Shown one piece after another: positions 9,389-18,084 of a stretch of 52,781 bases of DNA; within the stretch, counting starts at the first letter, position 1, and every line of letters starts with the position of its first letter. This DNA comes from a virus, in IMG/VR virus record IMGVR_UViG_3300047201_000122, positions 1 to 52,781 of that record. One strand, given 5' to 3'. The position numbers and the translations under genes are program-made. The notes beneath the pieces are model-generated. The model did not search any database, was not told the DNA's origin, and saw only the letters and a list, made by a program, of their open reading frames with translations.

Positions 9389-11649
9389 TGTCTGAACCTA
9401 TAGAAATAAGTCTTTATGGATATTATATTGATTATCAAAGCTTAGATGGTTATTTAGAAAGTGATGGTGCAGATACTTATTCATATGTCCGAAGTGGTAG
9501 TGGCATAATAACTAAAAATGATTATTCTGCATATATGGATGTAGGACAATATCATACTTATGGAAGTCCATTTCCACCTATGCCTGAACATAATTTTTAT
9601 GGTATATGGAGAGGATTTTTATTCTTTAATACCTCTATCATTCCTGCAAATGCTTCAATTATTAGTGCAGTCTTAAAATTATATTCAGAAAGTAATAATA
9701 GCGAACTACCCGATATTAATTTTAATTTAACTATTCAGAAATTTTCGCATTATCCTTTTTCTGAAGATGATTGGCCAGAAGAGAATTATGAAGGAAATGG
9801 AGGTTCTTTGAATACCTCATTATGGGTTTTAGATGCATATAATGAAATAGAATTTAATAATGATGGGCTTAATATGATAATTAAAAGTGGTATTACCTGT
9901 ATCAGTTTAAGAAGTGATAAAGATATCAATTCAATACCACCTAATACAAATACGAATGAAATGTTATTTATATGCACACAGGATAATGATGAAGAATTAC
10001 ATCGACCAGTGTTAGTTCTTACTTATATAGTTCCTGAAATAATAAATATAAAAGCAGAGCCAGATTCGACACAAACTGCAATAAGATTATATGGAGAAAT
10101 ATTATCAGGAGAGAATATAATTGAAAAGGGATTTGAATATCTCATACAAGACGAAGAGCCAACAGAAGAAGCAATAGGGATAGAAGTTATAAAGGAAAAA
10201 CCAACGTGGATGGAGTTTTGGGAGATTGGAGAATATTGGGCATACGAATATGAGGGTAATAATGTAGATTTCTGGGATAGGTTATATCATCTTTCAGAAG
10301 ATGAATATAAATATGAACATCATACAATCTGGTGGTTTAGAGCATATTGTAAAATTGGAGAAGATAAATATATTGCTGAAACTTGGATAAAAAATATTTC
10401 TACCGTTACGACTTTTGAATGCACGGAAGTATCCGCACAAAGAGCAATAGGCAACGGTGAATTAATAAATAAAGGTGCTAATATCGTAACGAGATTAGGA
10501 TTTAGGATAATAAAAGAATATAGTGGAGATTTAATGGGAGCAAATAGTTATACTAGAGAATGGGATGGCTATTTGGTTGCGGTCCCTCTTGAAGAGCATC
10601 CTATTTATGATGTAAATGGAATCTTTATAACTGGTTGGTATTATACTGGAACTTTTTATCGAGATGCCTTCTTTCCAAAATCTCAAACTGAAGGGGATTT
10701 TGATTTAGGTATTTATTTAAATATTTTAGGTGGTGGTTTTAATGGAGAAGGATTCGGATATTATCTAAAACCAAATGATACTTTAAAAATTCAAGCGATA
10801 GCCAAAAATGATTTAGGAGTAGGATATGGTGACGATATTTTTGAAATAACTACTGGACAAAATTTACTTTATGAACCAGTTCCACCAATTGTTTCTCCGA
10901 CTTCGGTAGAAAAATCAGTTACTATTCGTAATGTTCCAGAAGGAGAGATAGCCACCAGAGTAGGAATAAGACTTGGAAGAACTTCAGGTTGTAATGAGAT
11001 AGATGTTTTTGAGGATGGGGAATGGGGAAATGATGATAAGATAATTTTCTTTATTCCTGACCTCGTTCCCGGTGAGAAATATTATGAAGAACCTTATATG
11101 GTTTTAAAAGATATTGATTCTGAAACCGGAGAAGAATGGGAAGAAGAAATAATTGATGAAGAGGAAGATTTTTTTGTAATTCCAGATTGGGATGAAGATT
11201 GGGATTATGATACGACTATACCAACTTATGAAGAATATAATTATAAGATAGTCATAAGAGAAATAAGATGTGAAAAAATGTCTGACCAAAGTTTTATTGA
11301 CAAAGCAGGTAGAAGAAGAAGTATAACTTTAAACAATCATTTGATTCAGACTGAAGAAGTTAATAAGGAAGTTATAAATGATTATCTGAATAAATTTCAG
11401 ATAATAAAATTAAAAGTTTCCATTGATTATGATATACCAATACCCTTTGAACGAGGGGATGTTATTTTAATAGGGGATGGAAAGCATAAATTTAAAGAGG
11501 ATGGAGAAGGGGAGATATTATCATTATTCAAAGCAGATGGAATGGGAGAGATATTATTTAGGATAGCTATATTAGCTAAAATTAGGAAAATTGATGGTAA
11601 TTATGTTTCGGGGAATGAATTATTATTAAGTTTAGAATTGGAGGTATAA
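9388..11649 (+). CDS. Large tail fibre / host-contact protein (CBM-like and FN3-like domains)
   Basis: 753 aa. The N-terminal 210 residues resemble a DNRLRE/CBM-type beta sandwich (RGFLFFNTSIIPANASIISA, later RPVLVLTYI), a fold that binds carbohydrate. Several Ig/FN3-like modules follow, each ending in sequence like KIQAIAKNDLGVGYGDD. The extreme C-terminus (RERGDVI-like FERGDVILIGDG) is a different small beta domain. It probably contacts the host surface. It is translated together with the preceding baseplate gene. Confidence 0.65.
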   Translation: MSEPIEISLYGYYIDYQSLDGYLESDGADTYSYVRSGSGIITKNDYSAYMDVGQYHTYGSPFPPMPEHNFYGIWRGFLFFNTSIIPANASIISAVLKLYSESNNSELPDINFNLTIQKFSHYPFSEDDWPEENYEGNGGSLNTSLWVLDAYNEIEFNNDGLNMIIKSGITCISLRSDKDINSIPPNTNTNEMLFICTQDNDEELHRPVLVLTYIVPEIINIKAEPDSTQTAIRLYGEILSGENIIEKGFEYLIQDEEPTEEAIGIEVIKEKPTWMEFWEIGEYWAYEYEGNNVDFWDRLYHLSEDEYKYEHHTIWWFRAYCKIGEDKYIAETWIKNISTVTTFECTEVSAQRAIGNGELINKGANIVTRLGFRIIKEYSGDLMGANSYTREWDGYLVAVPLEEHPIYDVNGIFITGWYYTGTFYRDAFFPKSQTEGDFDLGIYLNILGGGFNGEGFGYYLKPNDTLKIQAIAKNDLGVGYGDDIFEITTGQNLLYEPVPPIVSPTSVEKSVTIRNVPEGEIATRVGIRLGRTSGCNEIDVFEDGEWGNDDKIIFFIPDLVPGEKYYEEPYMVLKDIDSETGEEWEEEIIDEEEDFFVIPDWDEDWDYDTTIPTYEEYNYKIVIREIRCEKMSDQSFIDKAGRRRSITLNNHLIQTEEVNKEVINDYLNKFQIIKLKVSIDYDIPIPFERGDVILIGDGKHKFKEDGEGEILSLFKADGMGEILFRIAILAKIRKIDGNYVSGNELLLSLELEV

Positions 11650-11652
11650 AAT

Positions 11653-12012
11653 ATGGCTAAACATTTTTACTCACAGCAAAGTGCCGGGGATGGAAGAGTA
11701 AGTACTGAAGATAATTATGATGAATTAAATATAATAAATGAATTAAGACAGATTGTAGAAGACTTGGCCACTATCATAGGGCAGGTTAAATTAGGGAATG
11801 GACAGTATCCTGCCGATAGCAGTATTGGAATATTAGCAACTAATGTAGTAAAGAATAACTTTGAAGCGATAACTTATCCTTTAGTAACTGATGATGAAAC
11901 TTTAGGATACAGCAAGGGAAGTATCTGGGTATATGAAGATGCTTATATCTGTACCGATGCAACTGAAGGATTTGCAATATGGAAATTGATTACTTATGAA
12001 TATATATCATAG
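11653..12012 (+). CDS. Small tail-associated protein, unknown
   Basis: 119 aa. A helical middle (ELRQIVEDLATIIGQVKLG) is followed by a beta segment ending SIWVYEDAYICTDATEG and IWKLI, a type often seen at the end of fibre or appendage proteins. It starts four bases after the fibre gene. Exact function not recognised. Confidence 0.5.
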   Translation: MAKHFYSQQSAGDGRVSTEDNYDELNIINELRQIVEDLATIIGQVKLGNGQYPADSSIGILATNVVKNNFEAITYPLVTDDETLGYSKGSIWVYEDAYICTDATEGFAIWKLITYEYIS

Positions 12013-12031
12013 GAAGGAGATGAATTAAGAT

Positions 12032-12412
12032 ATGAAGAAAATTATTTTAATAATTATTGCAGTATTGATATTTAGTTTGAGTTCGGGAATTGGTTATGCT
12101 CAAATAGAATTAACTGAAAGGGAATTATTAATTCAGTTAAATGAGAAGGTAACTTATATTAATGAGAGTGCATTAAGGATTGAAAAAAATCTCATTACCA
12201 CTACAGAGAAAGCGAATACTTTAGAAAGTAGAGTAACTGTAACTGAACAAGGTATAATATCTTTATGCAATAAGATTGAAGGTTTAACAGGAAGCTGGAA
12301 TTGGACATTAGGACTTTTTGGAATACTTATAATTAGCGTAACTGCTTATATTTGGAAAGGGATTTATGGGAATAGAAAGACGAATAATAAGACTAATCAA
12401 GTCTCTGGATAG
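12032..12412 (+). CDS. Exported coiled-coil membrane protein of the lysis module
   Basis: 126 aa. A signal-like N-terminus (MKKIILIIIAVLIFSLSS ending GYAQ) is followed by about 70 residues of coiled coil and a C-terminal transmembrane helix (TLGLFGILIISVTAYIW). The coiled-coil plus C-terminal helix layout recalls XhlA-type lysis proteins or spanins. It is directly upstream of a holin candidate and an endolysin. The stop lies inside the next gene. Confidence 0.5.
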   Translation: MKKIILIIIAVLIFSLSSGIGYAQIELTERELLIQLNEKVTYINESALRIEKNLITTTEKANTLESRVTVTEQGIISLCNKIEGLTGSWNWTLGLFGILIISVTAYIWKGIYGNRKTNNKTNQVSG

Positions 12413-12677
12413 GATTATGGATACTTGGGATAATTTAACTTTGCGTAGGACGATAGTAAGTTTTTTTACAACTATTATTCTTATACAAATGGTAATTACT
12501 ACTATTTTATTAATATTTGGTAGAGAGATTTCAGAAACTTGGTTAGGAATAATAATAGCAGAACTTGGAGCATGGGGAGTAATATCAGCTTATTATTTTA
12601 ATGTAAGAAGCAAAATGGATGGGCATAATATTAGAAATAATATTGAAAAAGAAGGAGAAAAAAATGAGCGAGAATAG
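12366..12677 (+). CDS. Putative holin (two transmembrane helices)
   Basis: 103 aa from ATG 12366, or 86 aa from ATG 12417, which starts just after the upstream stop; the shorter form fits holin length. Two hydrophobic helices (TIVSFFTTIILIQMVITTI and LGIIIAELGAWGVISAYYF) are followed by a charged tail. Holins make the inner-membrane lesion that releases or activates the endolysin. The call rests on topology and position before the M15 peptidase. Having two in-frame starts recalls dual-start holins, but this is untested. Confidence 0.55.
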   Translation: MGIERRIIRLIKSLDRIMDTWDNLTLRRTIVSFFTTIILIQMVITTILLIFGREISETWLGIIIAELGAWGVISAYYFNVRSKMDGHNIRNNIEKEGEKNERE

Positions 12678-13101
12678 ATACATAAGCATTATCAAGAAAT
12701 GTGGCTGTCCATGCAATATTTGCAAAGGAAAAGAACAAAAGATGAATGTCAGTCTTATTGAAGAATTGATAGTTTTGGAAGAATATCTCCAAAAGGAAGT
12801 TATCATTAATAGCGGTAGAAGGTGTCCTGCTGAAAATGCAAGGGTCGGTGGATACCCTAATTCTCCACATGTATTTGGGGAAGCAGTAGATATTAAAGTT
12901 ATTGGGATAGAATTAATAGCATTGGCTTTGATATGTGAGAAGATGGCTTTTTTAAGAATAGGGATATATCCCAATCATATACATTTAGATATGATAAAAC
13001 CTAATCCTTCAAGATTTTGGTATATCAAAAAATACGGAGAAGCTCTGGTATATTCAGGGAGCATAAAAAATCTGGATGAATTTTTAAAAAAAGTGAGGTG
13101 A
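12664..13101 (+). CDS. Endolysin: M15-type zinc peptidase
   Basis: 145 aa, start ATG 12664 behind AGAAGGAG. Metal ligands are visible: H69 and D76 in SPHVFGEAVD, and H107-L-D109 in YPNHIHLD, the M15 pattern for D-Ala-D-Ala or L-Ala-D-Glu cleavage of peptidoglycan. A Cys-rich N-terminus (C13, C15, C17, C20) could bind metal and is unusual. No separate cell-wall-binding domain is present. It overlaps the holin gene end. Confidence 0.85.
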   Translation: MSENRYISIIKKCGCPCNICKGKEQKMNVSLIEELIVLEEYLQKEVIINSGRRCPAENARVGGYPNSPHVFGEAVDIKVIGIELIALALICEKMAFLRIGIYPNHIHLDMIKPNPSRFWYIKKYGEALVYSGSIKNLDEFLKKVR

Positions 13102-13106
13102 TAAGA

Positions 13107-13547
13107 ATGAATAGCAATACATTTTTTATCATAATACTAACTATATGGATATTGGTAGGATTATATATTCTATATTCAAGATACATGAAGAAAGAGAAAA
13201 CTAAACCAGTTGAGCCATTAGAAGAAGAAATAAGAATCCTGCATGTATTCCCAGACTATATTAAAAATATGCCTTATGAATGCAAATCTATGGAGAGATT
13301 ACATTTCATAGTAAAGGGATATGCTGATATAAATGAAATTAGAGAAGTGCCTATTAATGGAGATAAAATTATTTGGAAGCATACTTTTGGTAATGGCGAA
13401 TTTAGAGGGAATCGGAATCTTAAAACTGGTAACTATACAGGGAATTCTATTGATTATATAACTCCTAATAAAGAAATTCTGATATTTATTTCAGCATGTT
13501 ATTTAGGTCTTATGGATGCTACTTGGATTAAAGTAATTAAAAAATAA
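13107..13547 (+). CDS. Membrane-anchored protein of unknown function
   Basis: 146 aa from ATG 13107 (SD GAGGTGAT). One N-terminal transmembrane helix (TFFIIILTIWILVGLYILY) is followed by a soluble beta-like domain with IWKHTFGNGEF and a C-terminal ATWIKVIKK. The next gene has the same plan, so the two may be old duplicates. It lies in the lysis region. No known family was recognised. Confidence 0.6.
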   Translation: MNSNTFFIIILTIWILVGLYILYSRYMKKEKTKPVEPLEEEIRILHVFPDYIKNMPYECKSMERLHFIVKGYADINEIREVPINGDKIIWKHTFGNGEFRGNRNLKTGNYTGNSIDYITPNKEILIFISACYLGLMDATWIKVIKK

Positions 13548-13566
13548 TAAAAGGAGATGGTTTTAA

Positions 13567-13995
13567 ATGGCAGTTTGGATTATTATAATTTTAGCGGTAT
13601 TGCTTACTCTTTATGGTATAAATGTAAATAAGAAAAAGGAAAAGGAAACAGTGGGAGAAGCGGAAGTCCTTTTATCTGATATAGAATTAAAACATTTAAA
13701 AGTATATTGTTCTACTTGCGGAGATACAGAAGTAAAAGCAGGAAGCACAATAAAAGCAATAGAAAATAAAGGATGCTTTTCAGTAAAGGGATTTAATGCA
13801 GAAGGAAAAGAAACAGTATTACTCGCTTCAAAAGTAAGTTGGAATTCCAGTTGTCAAGTATGCAAATGGGAAAATGACATTGGAATAAGAAATTGTGTAT
13901 CCTGTAATAATGGTTTAATAAGGTCAGTATGGATAAAGTATAGCAACGGGGTTACCTTCAATTGGAAAATAGACTTTGGGAAACAGAATAAATAA
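13567..13995 (+). CDS. Membrane-anchored Cys-rich protein of unknown function
   Basis: 142 aa. An N-terminal transmembrane helix (WIIIILAVLLTLYGI) is followed by a domain with CSTC, CQVC and CVSC pairs that could bind zinc or form disulphides. The C-terminal SVWIKYSNG matches the style of the preceding protein's end. It is well spaced behind its own RBS (AAAGGAGATGG). Function unknown. Confidence 0.6.
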   Translation: MAVWIIIILAVLLTLYGINVNKKKEKETVGEAEVLLSDIELKHLKVYCSTCGDTEVKAGSTIKAIENKGCFSVKGFNAEGKETVLLASKVSWNSSCQVCKWENDIGIRNCVSCNNGLIRSVWIKYSNGVTFNWKIDFGKQNK

Positions 13996-14021
13996 TTAAA
14001 TATGGTAGATTATAATAATAG

Positions 14022-14067
14022 TTGATGACTGGAAAGGCTTATGATATAATAGTTACAGGAGATTATT
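14022..14067 (+). promoter_or_regulatory. Homing-endonuclease promoter cassette (copy 1)
   Basis: TTGATG (14022-14027), 17-bp spacer, extended -10 TGA-TATAAT (14045-14050), then an RBS and ATG. From -35 to ATG it matches the stretch at 15570-15618 with about two differences, although the genes that follow are unrelated. Confidence 0.85.
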
Positions 14068-14862
14068 ATGTTAAAATTATATCAAAATAAAAAATGGTTA
14101 GGGGATAAATATATAAAAGATGAATTATCTATATCTCGAATTTCTGAATTATATAAAATAGATAGGAGTTCACTTTATAGAGAATTAGTAAAATTAGATA
14201 TTCCTTGCCGTTCTTATAATGAAGCGAATCATTTGAGACGAAAAAATCATTGTAATTTATCCCAAGAAGCAATCGAATGGTTAAATGGCGAACTTTTAGG
14301 AGATGGGTGTTTGGATTCACGCTCTATTTATTCGGCAAGATTTATGTATGGTTCTAAATATCTTGAGTATGTTGAATATGTAAAAGATACTTTAAATTCT
14401 TTTGGTATAAAACAAGTAGGCAAAATAAACAAAAGAATAAATACAAGACAAGGGAATATTTCTTATTTTTATGCTTCTCGTTGTTATGTAGAATTATTGA
14501 ATATTTATGAAAGATTTTATCCAGAAGGCATAAAAATAGTCCCTAAAGATATTGAATTGACTCCTTTAACTTGCCGTCAATGGTATATTGGAGATGGTTG
14601 TTTGATACATAATAAAATAGGAGATAGTAAAAATGGTAGAGCACATATTACATTATATACTTGTGGATTCACTATTTCAGATGTAGAGTGGTTATTGGAG
14701 CAATTAAATAAATTAAGTTTCAAAGTTACTCGTCAAGTATCAAAAAATTCAATTAATATTTCTGCTTATTCTACTGAAAGATTTTTAAATTATATCGGGT
14801 CTTCTCCAGTTAAATGTTATGATTATAAATGGAGTTACTTTGAGTTGGAAGATAAATTTTAA
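14068..14862 (+). CDS. LAGLIDADG homing endonuclease with N-terminal HTH
   Basis: 264 aa. Residues 1-55 look like a helix-turn-helix (DELSISRISELYKIDRSSLY). Motif 1, WLNGELLGDG, is at 71-80 and motif 2, WYIGDG, at 172-177; each gives the acidic residue of a single-chain, two-motif enzyme. It is the only LAGLIDADG gene here. It has its own promoter and a structured RNA directly downstream. No split gene surrounds it, so it is free-standing rather than intron-borne. Confidence 0.85.
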   Translation: MLKLYQNKKWLGDKYIKDELSISRISELYKIDRSSLYRELVKLDIPCRSYNEANHLRRKNHCNLSQEAIEWLNGELLGDGCLDSRSIYSARFMYGSKYLEYVEYVKDTLNSFGIKQVGKINKRINTRQGNISYFYASRCYVELLNIYERFYPEGIKIVPKDIELTPLTCRQWYIGDGCLIHNKIGDSKNGRAHITLYTCGFTISDVEWLLEQLNKLSFKVTRQVSKNSINISAYSTERFLNYIGSSPVKCYDYKWSYFELEDKF

Positions 14863-14875
14863 CAAATAAATAAAA

Positions 14876-14972
14876 CAAGCCTCCGCAAGGTTTAATTCAA
14901 GTTTTATTAACAGGTGGTGACTGGTAACCTCCTACCCATAACTTGTTTGATAGAAACCTAAACGGGGGCTTG
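14876..14972 (+). other. Nested multi-helix RNA region between LAGLIDADG gene and protease gene
   Basis: P1 is ten pairs: CAAGCCTCCG (14876-14885) with CGGGGGCTTG (14963-14972), one U-G. P2 is AGGTTT (14888-14893) with AAACCT (14954-14959). P3 is CAAGT (14898-14902) with ACTTG (14941-14945). The helices are coaxial in order. No U tract follows. It may be an mRNA leader or a small RNA; no known class was recognised. Confidence 0.45.
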
Positions 14973-14992
14973 ATAAGAAAGGATATGATGTT

Positions 14993-15358
14993 ATGAAATA
15001 TCTATGGCAATTACCTCAGAATATATTAGCTATGCTCATTTATTTTATTTATAAAAAATCTTTACCACAAGTACGGATATATAAGGATTCTGTTGTATAT
15101 TATATCGTAGGATTCCCAGGTGGATTATCTTTAGGACATTATATATTCCTACAATATGATTGCGATATGAATATGGTTAATCACGAATATGGGCACACCT
15201 TACAGTCAAAAATGTTAGGGTGGTTATATCTACCAATAGTATCTTTACCGTCTTTCATAATGGCTGGTTTAACAAATTTACACATATTAAAGATAGAAAA
15301 TTATTATAAACATTTCCCTGAAAATTGGGCGGATAAATTAGGTGGAGTAAAGAGATAA
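14993..15358 (+). CDS. Membrane-associated HEYGH metalloprotease-like protein
   Basis: 121 aa. Hydrophobic helices lie near residues 10-20 and 74-92. HEYGH at 64-68 matches the HExxH zinc site of zincins, within NHEYGHTLQS. Phage proteins of this short type are rare; it may process a membrane or wall target. It sits in the lysis/host-interaction block. The third zinc ligand cannot be assigned with confidence. Confidence 0.6.
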   Translation: MKYLWQLPQNILAMLIYFIYKKSLPQVRIYKDSVVYYIVGFPGGLSLGHYIFLQYDCDMNMVNHEYGHTLQSKMLGWLYLPIVSLPSFIMAGLTNLHILKIENYYKHFPENWADKLGGVKR

Positions 15359-15384
15359 TACTATTAGAAAGGAGAATATAAAAT

Positions 15385-15564
15385 ATGTTATATCTGAAAA
15401 TGATTTTCTTTGTATTCCTAACGATGGCAGGAATATATACAATCTTTCATATTAACGATTTTATTCAAGATTGGTATAAGTGGTTTATAGCTTTAGTTAA
15501 AGGTATTGGAAAAACAATCCTCTGGATAGCGAATAAAATCATAAGTATATTTAGAAGGAAATAA
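15385..15564 (+). CDS. Small membrane protein
   Basis: 59 aa. The N-terminal helix LKMIFFVFLTMAGIYTIF is strongly hydrophobic, followed by an amphipathic, Trp-rich segment and a basic end (IFRRK). Good RBS (GAAAGGAG). It could be a small lysis or membrane effector; no family recognised. Confidence 0.6.
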   Translation: MLYLKMIFFVFLTMAGIYTIFHINDFIQDWYKWFIALVKGIGKTILWIANKIISIFRRK

Positions 15565-15569
15565 TAATC

Positions 15570-15615
15570 TTGATAACAGGAAAGGCTTATGATATAATAG
15601 TTACAGGAGATTATT
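15570..15615 (+). promoter_or_regulatory. Homing-endonuclease promoter cassette (copy 2)
   Basis: TTGATA (15570-15575), 17-bp spacer, TGA-TATAAT (15593-15598), then the same spacer and RBS as at 14022-14067, ending at the ATG of an HNH gene. Confidence 0.85.
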
Positions 15616-16188
15616 ATGGGTAAATTTATAGACTTAACTGGTAATATCTTTGGAAGATTAACAGTAATCAAAAGAGTTAATAATAAATGTAATAAAACAA
15701 TGTGGTTATGCAGATGTAATTGTGGGATGGAAAAAATTGTTTATGCAATTTCTTTAAGAAGTGGTGGCACTCGAAGTTGTGGTTGTCTACATAAAGAAGG
15801 AAACCATAAATTGGATTATGGACTTGCAAGTACGCGAACAAGAATAGGAATGTATAAAGCAAGTGCAAAGAAACGAGGGTTTGAATATAAATTAACAGAA
15901 AAACAATTTAAGGAATTGACAAGACAGGATTGTTATTATTGTGGAGCGAAACCAAATAATATACAAAAAAATAGACATAATAATGGAGCTTACATTTATA
16001 ATGGTATTGATAGAGTTGATAATTCCAAAGGATATACAATAAAAAATATTGTTCCTTGTTGTATAAAATGTAATACAGCAAAAGGAATATCAACAATGAA
16101 AGAATTTAGCGACTGGATAAAAAAGATTTATAAAAATATACAGAAGGAATATCTAAAAGAAGGTGATAATATTGAAAAAGATATTTAG
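15616..16188 (+). CDS. HNH homing endonuclease with N-terminal SCGCL domain (group 3)
   Basis: 190 aa. The N-terminus (LTGNIFGRLTVIKRV, WLCRCNCG, SCGCLHKEG) is the Cys-rich module common in phage HNH proteins. The C-terminal core has CYYCGAKP, GIDRVDNSKGYT and NIVPCCIKCN, a zinc-braced nuclease in which the first His is replaced, then a closing EFSDWIKKIY helix. The gene at 27142 and the fossil at 37139 are its relatives. It is driven by the cassette promoter upstream and overlaps the next gene. Confidence 0.85.
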   Translation: MGKFIDLTGNIFGRLTVIKRVNNKCNKTMWLCRCNCGMEKIVYAISLRSGGTRSCGCLHKEGNHKLDYGLASTRTRIGMYKASAKKRGFEYKLTEKQFKELTRQDCYYCGAKPNNIQKNRHNNGAYIYNGIDRVDNSKGYTIKNIVPCCIKCNTAKGISTMKEFSDWIKKIYKNIQKEYLKEGDNIEKDI

Positions 16189-16984
16189 ATTTATTTTTGT
16201 TATATTGATTATTATGGCTTTGATTTTTGTTGGATTTAAAGGTTGGCAATTTTATAAAGAATGGAAGGAGCGAGGGATAAAGACCAGTCAAGAATTAAAA
16301 ACAATTGAACTATTACAAAAACAACAAGGGATTATCCTAACCTTATCTACTGAATTAGCGGAAATACAGAAAAAGGTAGTAGGAGAAACTTTAAAGGAGA
16401 AAGTAACGGTAAAAGTAGAAACTCCAACCTATGAATCAAAAAAAGCAGAAATAATAGAACTTAAAAAAGAGCCGGAAGTTAATCAGGAAAAGATTGATGT
16501 AGCAAGGGCAGAATTTGAAGAAAGGATTAATGAATTTCAAGCGAGTCCTGATAAAATATTAATTAATACAGGAGATGGAAAAATCGTTCTATATGAAGAT
16601 ACAAAAGGTAATCTTGTTTCTTTGGAAAGCGGAGTTACTATAACCAGACATCGAAATGTGGAAGAAGTAATCGGAGATTTGCAAGCGGGGAATAAGATTG
16701 AAGTAATTAAAGGAAAAGATTATAATTTAAGTTTTAATCTTATTTATGATTCTACTGATAAGGATTTTTATCCCGGTGTGAGTTATCAGTTATGGGATTG
16801 GAAAAAGTTCAGCTTTAATGTTACGGGATATGATTTTAGCAATGTCAAAGCAGGAATAGATTTATGCTATAATATAAGCGATAATATTGTAATTGGAGCA
16901 GGATTAAATCTATTTAATGCAAAAGATTTTGAATTTGCTTTAGATAAATATTATCTAAAAGCAGGAATTGAATTTAGTTTTTAA
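16172..16984 (+). CDS. Membrane-anchored coiled-coil protein with outer-membrane-like C-terminal beta domain
   Basis: 270 aa from TTG 16172 (SD GAAGGTGAT). A transmembrane helix (FRFIFVILIIMALIFVGF) is followed by about 90 residues of coiled coil and then alternating-residue strands (SFNVTGYDF, GIDLCYNI, IVIGAGLNLF) ending in Phe. A terminal Phe and amphipathic strands are hallmarks of outer-membrane barrel proteins, and the linker could span the periplasm. That would suit a spanin-like or envelope role in a two-membrane host (inference). Too few strands for a large barrel. Confidence 0.55.
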   Translation: MKKIFRFIFVILIIMALIFVGFKGWQFYKEWKERGIKTSQELKTIELLQKQQGIILTLSTELAEIQKKVVGETLKEKVTVKVETPTYESKKAEIIELKKEPEVNQEKIDVARAEFEERINEFQASPDKILINTGDGKIVLYEDTKGNLVSLESGVTITRHRNVEEVIGDLQAGNKIEVIKGKDYNLSFNLIYDSTDKDFYPGVSYQLWDWKKFSFNVTGYDFSNVKAGIDLCYNISDNIVIGAGLNLFNAKDFEFALDKYYLKAGIEFSF

Positions 16985-17002
16985 AAGAAAGGAGATGATT
17001 CT

Positions 17003-18004
17003 ATGGGAATTCCTATTTTATCAAATTACGTTGTGAACAAGATGCTTGACCACGTGCTTAAAGTAGCAGAGTATACTCCGACAACCCATTTATATTTTAC
17101 TCTTTACAAAGGGAATCCTGAAGATGGTGGTGTAGTATGTCCTGGTGCAACCTATGCACGAGTGTTATGCGATGCTTGGAATGCGGCTGTTGCGGCTACC
17201 AGAAGTATAACCAATACCGCTCAATCGGATTTTCCTGAAGCGGGTGCGGATTGGAGTTTTATAGATTTTGTGGGAATTGAAGATGAAGCGGCTAATTTAA
17301 TTGGTAAGTTCGATTTAGCTCCCCCTATTGCAGGAACAAGAACGGGGGATACTATTTTTACCAGAACAGCAGGGACCTGGACTGTGGATACAGAGATCGG
17401 AAAGTATGTTTGGGCTTATGTGGAAGGAAGTTATAATGGCGGAGCTTGGTTTCCAATTGCTGATAATGATACTACTACTATTACTATTACAGGTAGTTTA
17501 ACCGCAAGTTGTAATCGAATAAAAATAGCTATGAACGTCACGCTGGGAATGAATCTATATATTGAAGCGGAAGCAGTAGAAGTAGAATGGGTAACTGGTG
17601 GAGTTTGTAATACTTGGGCAGCTTTAATGTTAGACCATATCTTTATGAATACACCGTTAAGCGTTCCGACAAATCTTTATTTGGGTTTATCGACAGCAGA
17701 TCCGACTGATGATGCTTCGGGAATTGCCGAACCAGTAGCAATGAATTACAGTAGAACAGTTTGCAACACTTGGCATACATCAACCGCGAAGATTTCTACT
17801 AATGATGGGGTAATAGATTCACCTGTGGCTTCAGGACCGTGGGGAGAGATTACTCATTCATTTATTTCTGATGAAAATGATGAAGTGACAATAGACCATA
17901 TTATATTCTATGGTGAATTAGAGACTCCTCTTACCATTGGAGATGGTGATAACTTGAGATATCCTGATGAAGATTTGCAGATTAAGGTTGATGTAGTAGC
18001 ATAA
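17003..18004 (+). CDS. Tail fibre-type protein with two related halves
   Basis: 333 aa. Residues about 10-110 and 205-330 share a plan: a start like LDHVLKV or LDHIFMN, then THLYFTLYKGNPED or TNLYLGLSTADPTD, TYARVLCDAW or NYSRTVCNTW, a D-F-P/S-P-V segment and a WSFIDFVGI or WGEITHSFI strand. This is an internal duplication of a domain common in phage fibres and appendages. Strong RBS (AAAGGAGATGATT). It opens the second fibre block. Confidence 0.65.
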   Translation: MGIPILSNYVVNKMLDHVLKVAEYTPTTHLYFTLYKGNPEDGGVVCPGATYARVLCDAWNAAVAATRSITNTAQSDFPEAGADWSFIDFVGIEDEAANLIGKFDLAPPIAGTRTGDTIFTRTAGTWTVDTEIGKYVWAYVEGSYNGGAWFPIADNDTTTITITGSLTASCNRIKIAMNVTLGMNLYIEAEAVEVEWVTGGVCNTWAALMLDHIFMNTPLSVPTNLYLGLSTADPTDDASGIAEPVAMNYSRTVCNTWHTSTAKISTNDGVIDSPVASGPWGEITHSFISDENDEVTIDHIIFYGELETPLTIGDGDNLRYPDEDLQIKVDVVA

Positions 18005-18020
18005 TATTATAAAGAAATAA

Positions 18021-18057
18021 AAGGATAGTTTCATTGATAAATAGTGGAGCTATCCTT
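18021..18057 (+). terminator. Hairpin after the first fibre gene
   Basis: AAGGATAG (18021-18028) pairs with CTATCCTT (18050-18057); a T/A-rich stretch follows. Possible partial terminator. Confidence 0.5.
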
Positions 18058-18084
18058 CTATATATATTTGAAGGAAGTGATGAT

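Noticed and set aside
14022-14975. Group I intron carrying the LAGLIDADG gene
   Set aside because: No split gene on either side and no recognisable P7/P3 core.
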